Part shown: positions 1 to 5,529 of the stretch, in pieces
Layout of the letters: the number at the start of each line of letters is the position of its first letter
Numbering within the stretch: the first letter of the stretch is position 1
From: a virus
Strand: one strand, 5' to 3'
Length of the DNA stretch: 25,578 nucleotides
IMG/VR virus record: IMGVR_UViG_3300031857_001238
Coordinates: 1-25,578 of that record
Made by a program: the position numbers and the translations under genes
Notes under the pieces: generated by a model
Databases searched by the model: none
The model's input: only the letters and a program-made list of their open reading frames with translations
Told to the model about the DNA's origin: nothing

Positions 1-28
1 TTTTTTTCGGACGAATCTCATAAAAATC

Positions 29-283
29 ATGGAGGACGACACAGCAAACACTATCGGAGAGTTAACCTCAACACAACGGAGAGCATTTCGTGTCAACAGA
101 AAACTCTGGAATGAACAATATCAACGACTGGGTAGAAGGGTGGCTGACCCTGAATCGGATGAATGGGGACTTGTGGAAGGCTTTTCTGGAGAAAGATGCG
201 ACGAAATCATCGGAAATAATTTTAAGTATATTGACGGAAGGAAAATTGCTGTTAAATCGGATCAAGCTAATCCAGGAAAGTGA
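29..283 (+). CDS. Hypothetical protein, possibly 5'-open at the window edge
   Basis: I do not recognise this 84-residue product. The frame stays open upstream to the window edge, so the true start may lie outside; the ATG at 29 has no convincing Shine-Dalgarno sequence. The protein is hydrophilic, mixed charge and without membrane segments. A competing frame (GTG at 90 to 308, 72 residues) overlaps almost all of it. I prefer this frame because more of its codons begin with G and because it ends three bases before the MazG-like gene, as is usual in this tightly packed genome, whereas the competitor runs 23 bases into that gene. Only one of the two is likely to be real. Confidence 0.35.
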   Translation: MEDDTANTIGELTSTQRRAFRVNRKLWNEQYQRLGRRVADPESDEWGLVEGFSGERCDEIIGNNFKYIDGRKIAVKSDQANPGK

Positions 284-285
284 TC

Positions 286-603
286 ATGCAAAAAATGTCT
301 TTCGATGAACTGCACATTCTGGTAATCCAATGGAGTAGAGATCGGCAGATCATCCCAAACTCAACAGCAACCGCTCAATTCCTAAAAGCTGTATCGGAAA
401 TGGGTGAACTGGCTGATGCGCTGGCAAAGAAAGATGTAGCGCTGACTGCTGATGCAGTTGGGGATGTCATGGTCTGTCTGATCAACTTCTGCGCTCTGGC
501 AGGGTTGGACCCTGTTGAGTGTCTGGAAGGTGCGTATCACCAGATCAAGGATCGTAAGGGGTTTCTCATGCCTAACGGCGTTTTTGTGAAGGATGTAGCG
601 TGA
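286..603 (+). CDS. MazG-like nucleotide pyrophosphohydrolase
   Basis: Predicted small all-helical NTP pyrophosphohydrolase of the MazG/dUTPase-like superfamily, which hydrolyses (d)NTPs to monophosphates and pyrophosphate. About 105 residues, typical of single-domain phage MazG proteins. The metal-binding helix is visible as SEMGELADAL (E38 and E41), followed by DAVGDV (D56 and D60), the usual acidic pairs that coordinate magnesium. A GTG at 280 is in frame, but the ATG at 286 has AGGAAAG at good spacing and is preferred. The next gene starts at 600 in a GTGA overlap, so the two are probably co-translated. In phages such proteins are thought to adjust nucleotide pools or ppGpp signalling; which substrate this one uses cannot be told here. 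Confidence 0.75.
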   Translation: MQKMSFDELHILVIQWSRDRQIIPNSTATAQFLKAVSEMGELADALAKKDVALTADAVGDVMVCLINFCALAGLDPVECLEGAYHQIKDRKGFLMPNGVFVKDVA

Positions 604-782
604 AAACAATGCAGAAAGTCTGGACTTATCGGGGAATCATGTACGTGCCACACTTTTCACGACCTGGAGTCTGGGTCAGCCCAGGGTATCCACGGAAGCA
701 GCAGGTTGAGTTTGATGCTGCTCGGTTGAGGAAACTTGGTGCAGTAGAGTCGAACTATTACCTGTTTGCAAAACCGAACTGA
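600..782 (+). CDS. Hypothetical 60-residue protein
   Basis: Unrecognised small protein, rich in aromatic and basic residues (motifs WTYRGIMYVPHF and NYYLFAKPN). The pattern suggests a compact beta-rich domain, but no family can be named. The GTG start at 600 overlaps the MazG-like stop codon (GTGA) and has AAGGA a few bases upstream; an alternative ATG lies at 609. It is the last gene of the upstream operon: a hairpin and a rho-independent terminator follow immediately. Confidence 0.55.
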   Translation: MKTMQKVWTYRGIMYVPHFSRPGVWVSPGYPRKQQVEFDAARLRKLGAVESNYYLFAKPN

Positions 783-785
783 TCA

Positions 786-822
786 GGGATAATTGGGGGG
801 TTCTCCTCCCCCCCGTTATCCC
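786..822 (+). other. G/C hairpin overlapping the terminator
   Basis: Inverted repeat: GGGATAA (786-792) pairs with TTATCCC (816-822), and an inner run of six G (795-800) faces six or more C (808-813). It begins four bases after the stop codon of the 60-residue gene. Its right arm, TTATCCC, is also used by the left arm of the terminator stem at 818-838, so the two stems cannot form fully at the same time. Confidence 0.45.
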
Positions 823-844
823 CCTATCGCTGGGGGATTTTTTT
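818..844 (+). terminator. Rho-independent terminator
   Basis: ATCCCCC (818-824) and GGGGGAT (832-838) form a 7-base-pair stem around a 7-base loop (TATCGCT), followed at once by an uninterrupted T tract through 844. This is a textbook intrinsic terminator at the end of the MazG-like operon. The glycosyltransferase ATG lies directly after the T tract at 845, so the terminator sits entirely within that gene's ribosome-binding region. Confidence 0.78.
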
Positions 845-1447
845 ATGGTTCCAAAGCTGATCCATATTGTCTGGGTGGGCGACAAGCCCCAACCACAGGA
901 GATCGAATCATGGTCACGCATGAATCCGGACTACGAAATTCAGGTATGGGGCAACGACAGTCTCAAGCGCGGATGGCGACTGGCAGAACATATGGCGCAC
1001 TTCTGGGAACGGGAACTCTGCGGAGTTGCGGATTGTATGAGGTGGGAGATTCTGTACGAGTTCGGCGGGATTGCAATGGATGCGGATTCCGAGTGCGTTC
1101 GGCCTCTGGAGGACTGGTTATTGGAGCCGGATGCCTTTGCTTGTTGGGAAAATGAGATCGCTAGACCGGGACTCATCGCCAACGGAATCGTGGGAACAAT
1201 ACCACAGCATCCACTCATAGGTCAGATCATCCAAGACTTAGTAAATGACGCTCCGCACAATAGAATGGCATGGCAGTTCTCGGGCCCGGCACGGTTAACA
1301 GAAACCATACACAAGCACAAGTATCATGATCTTACGGTTTATCCGTCGCACTATTTCCTTCCAGATCACTTTAGTGGCGCAAGCTATCAGGGCAAGGGTC
1401 AGATCTTTGCGCGACAAGGGTGGAGTAGCACAAGGGGAAGCAAGTGA
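845..1447 (+). CDS. GT32-like glycosyltransferase (DXD sugar-binding region)
   Basis: Predicted GT-A-fold nucleotide-sugar transferase of the GT32/Och1-like family (Gly_transf_sug). The N-terminus has the family signature IPKxIHxxW as VPKLIHIVWVGDKP, then SWSRMNPDYEIQVW. The hallmark D-x-D motif appears as GGIAMDADSE (D79 and D81), which binds the metal and sugar-nucleotide phosphates; the upstream segment CMRWEILYEFGG matches the family's R-x-x-I/L-x-x-x-GG block. Full length for a compact phage member (200 residues). No signal peptide or membrane helix, so cytoplasmic. The ATG follows the terminator T tract with no spacer; the only SD-like sequence is GGGGGA inside the terminator stem. The acceptor (virion protein, host glycan or DNA base) is unknown. 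Confidence 0.85.
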   Translation: MVPKLIHIVWVGDKPQPQEIESWSRMNPDYEIQVWGNDSLKRGWRLAEHMAHFWERELCGVADCMRWEILYEFGGIAMDADSECVRPLEDWLLEPDAFACWENEIARPGLIANGIVGTIPQHPLIGQIIQDLVNDAPHNRMAWQFSGPARLTETIHKHKYHDLTVYPSHYFLPDHFSGASYQGKGQIFARQGWSSTRGSK

Positions 1448-2100
1448 ATTTTTTGGTCACGTCGGCAGTAAACCAGGACGAAAGGAGGCTGCGGGAGCTG
1501 CTAAACACGTTTGAAAGCGTTTGGAAGCAGTATCCGCTGGCAACCATTCACTTGTCGGAAACGTCGCGCATACGGCCTTCTGATGCGTTTCTGAGCCATA
1601 TCCCAAAAAGAGTCGAGGTGGTTGGATTTTGGGGAGCAGAATGGATTGATCGGGCGCACGAGACAAACTTGCCGATTGGGTTTGTCCAGAATGCGATAGA
1701 GATCGAGTGCTTACAGCGGATGATGGATCAGCAGTATTGGTACGACCGAACGTACAAGCTATCAGGAAGATATCAACTGAAAGACTTCAGCCCAGAGTCT
1801 CACGACCCAGAAAAGTTTACGTTCAGGTATCCGCTGAGAACTGGGTTTTCGATGGATCAGGTCGGGACCGAGGGTATGTTGATGACTCGTTTGTTTGGGT
1901 TTCCAACAGGAAAAGCGCAGTATCTAAAGTCTGTGTTAGAGAAAATTGGAAACGAGCATTGGCAGCGATGGTTATCTGGTAAAGTCTTCGATATAGAACA
2001 CGGATTGTTTAAGCATTTGGACCGTGAAAATTGCCAATTTGTTGAAAGAATTGGTGTAATTGGTAGAATTGGACACTCGGAACACATTGTTGAGGACTGA
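1444..2100 (+). CDS. Putative sugar-transferase-like protein of unknown family
   Basis: Product of 218 residues, not confidently recognised. The segment RTYKLSGRYQLKDF resembles the K-x-SGRY(W/Y)L block of some lipopolysaccharide-related sugar-transferase-like proteins (WavE-type), where it follows a beta-strand/helix arrangement like the one suggested by the N-terminus (MNFLVTSAVN, then a hydrophobic VEVVGFWG strand). No classic DXD is visible. The GTG start overlaps the stop of the glycosyltransferase gene (GTGA) with AAGGGGAAG upstream, so the two are almost certainly co-translated, which supports a shared glycan-related role. That role is inferred from context and one motif only. Confidence 0.65.
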   Translation: MNFLVTSAVNQDERRLRELLNTFESVWKQYPLATIHLSETSRIRPSDAFLSHIPKRVEVVGFWGAEWIDRAHETNLPIGFVQNAIEIECLQRMMDQQYWYDRTYKLSGRYQLKDFSPESHDPEKFTFRYPLRTGFSMDQVGTEGMLMTRLFGFPTGKAQYLKSVLEKIGNEHWQRWLSGKVFDIEHGLFKHLDRENCQFVERIGVIGRIGHSEHIVED

Positions 2101-2101
2101 T

Positions 2102-2269
2102 ATGCCTATCACCAGCAAGCAGCAACAGCGTCTCATGTATGCAGTGGCCGGTAGTAAAAAGGTCGCAAAAGAGACGGGTGTTCCGCAGAAGGTAGCCAAA
2201 GAGATGATCGAGGCTACGCCCAAGCAGGCATACAGCCGGATGCCAGCCAAGAAAAAGGCGAAGATGTGA
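2102..2269 (+). CDS. DUF3008-like small protein
   Basis: A 55-residue basic protein beginning MPITSKQQQRLMYAVAGSKK, a close match to the start of the DUF3008 family (MPxTSKxQQRLM). The middle (GVPQKVAKEMIEATPK) fits the family's helical V-x-x-x-A-K block, and the lysine-rich tail ends MPAKKKAKM. I chose the ATG at 2102 because it gives the conserved N-terminus and has GAGGA about six bases upstream, overlapping the end of the preceding gene; longer in-frame starts are within that gene. Function is unknown; the family occurs in phages and bacteria. It overlaps the next gene by a GTGA junction. Confidence 0.7.
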   Translation: MPITSKQQQRLMYAVAGSKKVAKETGVPQKVAKEMIEATPKQAYSRMPAKKKAKM

Positions 2270-2427
2270 AATCTAAACCTATCTGGGACAAGGCGCGACC
2301 GAAGTCTCTGGGCAAACCGGACAAGTTGAGTCCGGCAGAGAAGAAGTCTGCAAAAGCGATGGCTAAGGCCAGCGGTAGGCCATATCCTAATTTGGTTGAC
2401 AATATGAGAGCGGCAAGGAAGAAATGA
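2266..2427 (+). CDS. Small basic protein (53 residues)
   Basis: Short, very lysine/arginine-rich product starting at GTG 2266, which overlaps the stop of the DUF3008-like gene, and ending at 2427 in an ATGA overlap with the next gene. Its C-terminal part, ASGRPYPNLVDNMRAARKK, follows a helical AEKKSAKAMAKA run, a combination I associate with small phage proteins encoded next to DUF6321-like genes. Overlaps at both ends and reading-frame continuity make it more likely to be real than chance. No enzymatic motif is visible; nucleic-acid or capsid binding is possible but unproven. Confidence 0.6.
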   Translation: MKSKPIWDKARPKSLGKPDKLSPAEKKSAKAMAKASGRPYPNLVDNMRAARKK

Positions 2428-2774
2428 TGGAATGTCCTATCGCTACGCAAGACTCAAAGGTCAACGACCGGAACAAGGCTGAGGCTGAGAGCAAAGCTCA
2501 GTACGCAGAGGCGGGTGACGAAGAGTATTCCTGCGGAAACTGCTCTAGGTTCATTCAGACGCCGGAGATGATCGATTGCATGATTTCTGGTATGCCAGAA
2601 GATATGCAGGAGATTGTGGACGACGATGACATTGGCTATTGCGCGCGCTGGGACTTTCGTTGCTCCGAGGACTATGTTTGTGACCGCTGGTTGGCTGGTG
2701 GTCCGGTCAAAGGCATGACTGAGGGTCACAAGATTATGCTGAAGATGGCTAAACTTTTGGAAGAGGATGATTGA
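2424..2774 (+). CDS. Six-cysteine acidic protein, probable metal-binding domain
   Basis: A 116-residue acidic protein whose centre holds YSCGNC (C37, C40), C52, GYCARWDFRC (C73, C80) and YVCDRW (C86). The CxxC pair followed by three further spaced cysteines and the pattern GYC-x6-C-x5-C-D-x-W resembles small phage and bacterial cysteine-box proteins sometimes compared with high-potential iron-sulfur proteins; zinc or an iron-sulfur cluster is likely bound. No catalytic residues are recognisable. The start ATG-ATG at 2424/2427 overlaps the upstream stop; either Met is possible. It sits among small basic proteins of the accessory block, so its partner may be one of these. Function unknown. Confidence 0.75.
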   Translation: MMECPIATQDSKVNDRNKAEAESKAQYAEAGDEEYSCGNCSRFIQTPEMIDCMISGMPEDMQEIVDDDDIGYCARWDFRCSEDYVCDRWLAGGPVKGMTEGHKIMLKMAKLLEEDD

Positions 2775-2775
2775 G

Positions 2776-2856
2776 ATGGGTACGACCAATCAACCGAACT
2801 ACAAAAAGAAGCCCAAACCGGCTAAGAACAACGCTCCTAAGTTGCCGAAGAAATGA
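2776..2856 (+). CDS. Possible 26-residue lysine-rich peptide
   Basis: Very short frame from ATG 2776, one base after the preceding stop, to TGA 2856, which overlaps the ATG of the next gene (ATGA). The product, MGTTNQPNYKKKPKPAKNN and then APKLPKK, is rich in Lys and Pro. Reasons to believe it: it fills an otherwise unexplained gap exactly, has AAGAGGA upstream, and keeps the overlap style of its neighbours. Reason to doubt it: its length gives no statistical support. Confidence 0.35.
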   Translation: MGTTNQPNYKKKPKPAKNNAPKLPKK

Positions 2857-3146
2857 CCGCGGCCTGGACTCGCAAGGCAGGGAAAAACCCAAAAGGTGGG
2901 CTGAATGAGGCTGGCCGCAAGTCTTATGAGCGGCAAAACCCTGGCTCAGACTTGAAGCCTCCTGTTAAGTCAGGTGACAATCCGCGCAGGGCATCGTTTC
3001 TGGCGAGGATGGGCAATATGCCTGGGCCAGAGTACAAGGACGGTAAGCCCACTCGTCTGCTGCTGTCGCTTCGTGCTTGGGGCGCATCTAGCAAGGCAGA
3101 CGCAAAGTCCAAAGCAAAGGCTATCAGCGAACGAAACAAGAAGTGA
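2853..3146 (+). CDS. DUF6321-like protein
   Basis: A 97-residue basic protein with the strongly conserved signature of the DUF6321-type family: WTRKAGKNPKGGLNEAGR, then YERQNPGSDLKPP, then RRASFLARMGNMPG and KPTRLLLSLRAWG. The family is widespread in aquatic phages, giant viruses and some bacteria; its function is unknown to me. The conserved Gly/Arg/Ser spacing looks like a folded domain, not a disordered tail, except for the Ala/Lys-rich C-terminus. The ATG overlaps the upstream stop and has only a weak SD, so translation probably depends on coupling. It ends in a GTGA overlap with the oxygenase gene. Confidence 0.8.
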   Translation: MTAAWTRKAGKNPKGGLNEAGRKSYERQNPGSDLKPPVKSGDNPRRASFLARMGNMPGPEYKDGKPTRLLLSLRAWGASSKADAKSKAKAISERNKK

Positions 3147-3820
3147 TAGCAGACTACAGTCCCTTTTGGCACTGCGTAATAGATGACTTCTTCGCACTGC
3201 CATACGAAATCGCAGCAGAGTTCCCAGATCCAAGTGATCCGTGTTGGATCAGGTATAACAATCCGCTAGAGATCAAGCAGACGTGCAACGACTGGCACAA
3301 GTTTGGTCCCAACCTCTACAAGACATTTAATCATCTACTTAGCCCAGAGTTCACGGCATTCCTGGAGCGGTTAGTAGATTTCGAACTAACACCGGACATC
3401 GGTTTACATGGTGGTGGGCTACATCAGCATGGCCCAGGAGGGAAGTTGAATGTTCACCTCGATTACAACATCCATCCGAAGCTACATCTACAACGCCGTC
3501 TTAACCTTATCGTTTACCTTACTCCAGATTGGGAACCGAGGTGGGGTGGTGGGTTGGGTCTGTACAAAGACAGCAGAACTCTTGTTAAAACCATTGAGCC
3601 GGTCTTCAACAGAGCGGTGATATTCGATACCCGTGGAAGTTGGCATGGGCTACCTAATCCGATAAAATGTCCACCTGGGGTAACACGAAATAGTATTGCT
3701 GTTTACTATTTGTGCGAACCAGGACTAACTGACAACAGGACGAGAGCACTGTTCGCTCCGACTGAGAGTCAGGAGAAAGATAAAAGCGTTATAGAGCTTA
3801 TAAACAAAAGATGTAAGTGA
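3143..3820 (+). CDS. 2-oxoglutarate/Fe(II)-dependent oxygenase
   Basis: Predicted double-stranded beta-helix oxygenase of the prolyl-4-hydroxylase-like 2OG-Fe(II) superfamily, which couples decarboxylation of 2-oxoglutarate to hydroxylation of a protein, nucleic acid or small molecule. All key residues are visible: the iron-binding H-x-D in LNVHLDYN (H105, D107), the distal histidine in GSWHGLPNP (H168), and the 2OG-binding arginine in GVTRNSIAVYYL (R182). The core strands LNLIVYLTPDW and NRAVIFDT have the expected positions. At 225 residues it is a full single-domain enzyme with no membrane segment. The GTG start overlaps the DUF6321-like stop. The substrate is unknown; proximity to glycosyltransferases and virion genes makes protein or glycan modification a reasonable guess. 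Confidence 0.82.
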   Translation: MIADYSPFWHCVIDDFFALPYEIAAEFPDPSDPCWIRYNNPLEIKQTCNDWHKFGPNLYKTFNHLLSPEFTAFLERLVDFELTPDIGLHGGGLHQHGPGGKLNVHLDYNIHPKLHLQRRLNLIVYLTPDWEPRWGGGLGLYKDSRTLVKTIEPVFNRAVIFDTRGSWHGLPNPIKCPPGVTRNSIAVYYLCEPGLTDNRTRALFAPTESQEKDKSVIELINKRCK

Positions 3821-3846
3821 TTACTGACCAACCGAAAGGAGTCAGA

Positions 3847-4146
3847 ATGGAATCTAAAATAGAACAAAAGAAGTTGACTCGCGCTGGGATGGGTAGGCCG
3901 AAAGGCAGTCCAAACAAAGTTACCTCAAGCATGAAGCAGGCTATTGCTGAGGCGTTCGAGCAATTGGGTGGTACTAACAGAATGGTGCAATGGGCGCAGG
4001 AAGATCCAAAGCATCTAACAGAGTTCTACAAGCTGGCTGCTAGGCTTATTCCTGTTGAGACTCAGGTCACAGGACAGAACGGTGGTCCAATCCAAACAGT
4101 GCTAGAGGTCGTTGGAATTGCGAACGAGAGTCGAGATTCCGAGTAA
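3847..4146 (+). CDS. terS: Putative terminase small subunit
   Basis: Probable DNA-recognition subunit of the packaging terminase, called mainly from position: it lies directly before the large subunit and overlaps it by about 30 bases. The product (99 residues) starts with a basic GRPKGSPNKVTSSMKQAI segment, typical of small phage terminase-like proteins in which an AT-hook-like GRPKG precedes a helical domain, followed by AEAFEQLGGTNRMVQWAQ and FYKLAARLIPVET. The ATG at 3847 is preferred because AAAGGA lies six bases upstream; an in-frame GTG at 3817 overlaps the oxygenase stop and would add ten residues. No helix-turn-helix can be proved by eye. Confidence 0.65.
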   Translation: MESKIEQKKLTRAGMGRPKGSPNKVTSSMKQAIAEAFEQLGGTNRMVQWAQEDPKHLTEFYKLAARLIPVETQVTGQNGGPIQTVLEVVGIANESRDSE

Positions 4147-5371
4147 GCTCTTACCTGTCTTCCAGCCAAAGCGGTACAAGATACTTCACGGCGGCAGGGG
4201 GTCAGGTAAAAGTTGGTCCATTGCCAGAGCTCTTGTGGCGTTAGGCGCTACAAAGCCCATCAGGGTACTGTGTGCCAGAGAGACGCAGAAAAGCATTCAG
4301 GAGTCCGTACATAGGCTGCTGAAGGATCAGATCGAGTTGCTGAGCCTTGGTGAGTTTTACGAGGTTCAAGAGACAAAGATCCTCGGCAGGAACGGCACAG
4401 AGTTCACCTTTGCAGGTATCCGTCAACAAGGTGTTGCAAATCTGAAGTCTTACGAGGGAACGGACATCTGCTGGGTGGAAGAGGCCCAGGTCGTGAGTAA
4501 AAGGTCTTGGGATATTCTCATTCCGACCATCCGCAAGCCAGGATCAGAGATATGGGTCAGCTTCAATCCAGAACTGGATACGGATGAGACCTTCACAAGG
4601 TTCGTGACTAGTCCACCTGCTGAGAGTTGGGTCTGTGAGATCAACTGGTCAGACAATCCTTGGTTCCCGGAAGAGCTAGACAAAGAGCGCAGAGACTGGC
4701 TAGACAGAGATCCGACTGGATATCTGACAACATGGGAAGGTCGGTGTCGTCCTGCGGTTGAGGGTGCGATATACGCTAACGAAATGGAAGCGGTACAAAG
4801 AGAGGGCAGGATTCGGGCTGTACCTGTTGATCCGCTGCTGAAGGTTCATACCGTCTGGGACTTGGGCTGGAACGACTCCATGTCAATCATCTGTGTGCAG
4901 AAGGTTGCATCAGAGATCAGGGTGGTTGATTACATCGAGGACAGCCACCGGACAATAGATTCTTATGTAATGGAATTGGGCAATAGAAAGTGGAATTGGG
5001 GTAATGATTACATTCCGCACGATGGAGCGCACAAGGACTTTAAGTCTGGAAAATCTACTCAGGAGATGATGCAAAGCCTAGGCAGGAATGTCGAGGTTCT
5101 CGCCAGAGGTAATCCAGAGGAAGGGATTAGGCTGGCAAGACAAGTCTTCCCGAGGGCTTATTTCGACGCTGATAAATGTATGGAATTGGTTAACCACTTA
5201 AAGCGATACAGGCGCGCGGTTAACCAGATTACGAATGAGCCAGGAGCGCCATTGCACGACGAGCATAGTCACGCAGCGGATGCGTGGAGATATTTGGCCC
5301 AGAGTCTTGACTTAATGTCGAACGATGACTGGGGCAAGCCATTGAAAAATAACACGAGGTGGGTGGTATGA
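4112..5371 (+). CDS. terL: Terminase large subunit (PBSX-type, Terminase_3)
   Basis: ATPase-nuclease motor that cuts concatemeric DNA and pumps it through the portal. The N-terminal ATPase has Walker A GGRGSGKS (about residues 27-34), Walker B as DICWVEEAQ (about 118-126) and the coupling motif SFNPELD (about 150-156). The C-terminal RNase-H-like nuclease shows the acidic metal ligands in HTVWDLGWNDS (D250), YIPHDGAHKD (D304) and HAADAWRYL (D390). At 419 residues it matches complete phage members of the Terminase_3 family. The start is uncertain: TTG at 4112 is the outer limit, but TTG at 4118 has better spacing from AGAGG. It overlaps the small subunit and ends in an ATGA overlap with the next small gene. 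Confidence 0.95.
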   Translation: MELRTRVEIPSKLLPVFQPKRYKILHGGRGSGKSWSIARALVALGATKPIRVLCARETQKSIQESVHRLLKDQIELLSLGEFYEVQETKILGRNGTEFTFAGIRQQGVANLKSYEGTDICWVEEAQVVSKRSWDILIPTIRKPGSEIWVSFNPELDTDETFTRFVTSPPAESWVCEINWSDNPWFPEELDKERRDWLDRDPTGYLTTWEGRCRPAVEGAIYANEMEAVQREGRIRAVPVDPLLKVHTVWDLGWNDSMSIICVQKVASEIRVVDYIEDSHRTIDSYVMELGNRKWNWGNDYIPHDGAHKDFKSGKSTQEMMQSLGRNVEVLARGNPEEGIRLARQVFPRAYFDADKCMELVNHLKRYRRAVNQITNEPGAPLHDEHSHAADAWRYLAQSLDLMSNDDWGKPLKNNTRWVV

Positions 5372-5529
5372 TTATTCCTCAAGGTTACATTGTGGATCGC
5401 AGAATGTTCGATCAGGTTGTCAAGGAGTTAACTGATCGGATTGAGCGACTGGAAAATCAGGTCAGAGAATTGCAGCCTGATAAACGACCGTATACAAAGA
5501 GGTCAGACAAATGGACGAAGGCCGACTGA
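5368..5529 (+). CDS. Small coiled-coil protein between terminase and portal (53 residues)
   Basis: Short frame starting in an ATGA overlap with the terminase stop and running 19 bases into the portal gene. The product has a clear amphipathic helix, VVKELTDRIERLENQVREL, with heptad-like leucine/isoleucine spacing, followed by a basic tail (RPYTKRSDKWTKAD). No family recognised. Location and coiled-coil character suggest a small structural or assembly factor, but it might only relay translation to the portal gene. Confidence 0.55.
   Translation: MIIPQGYIVDRRMFDQVVKELTDRIERLENQVRELQPDKRPYTKRSDKWTKAD

Noticed and set aside
793-1155. A 120-codon + frame starting inside the terminator hairpins
   Set aside because: It overlaps the clear glycosyltransferase frame and its product is Gly/Arg/Ser-rich without family resemblance.
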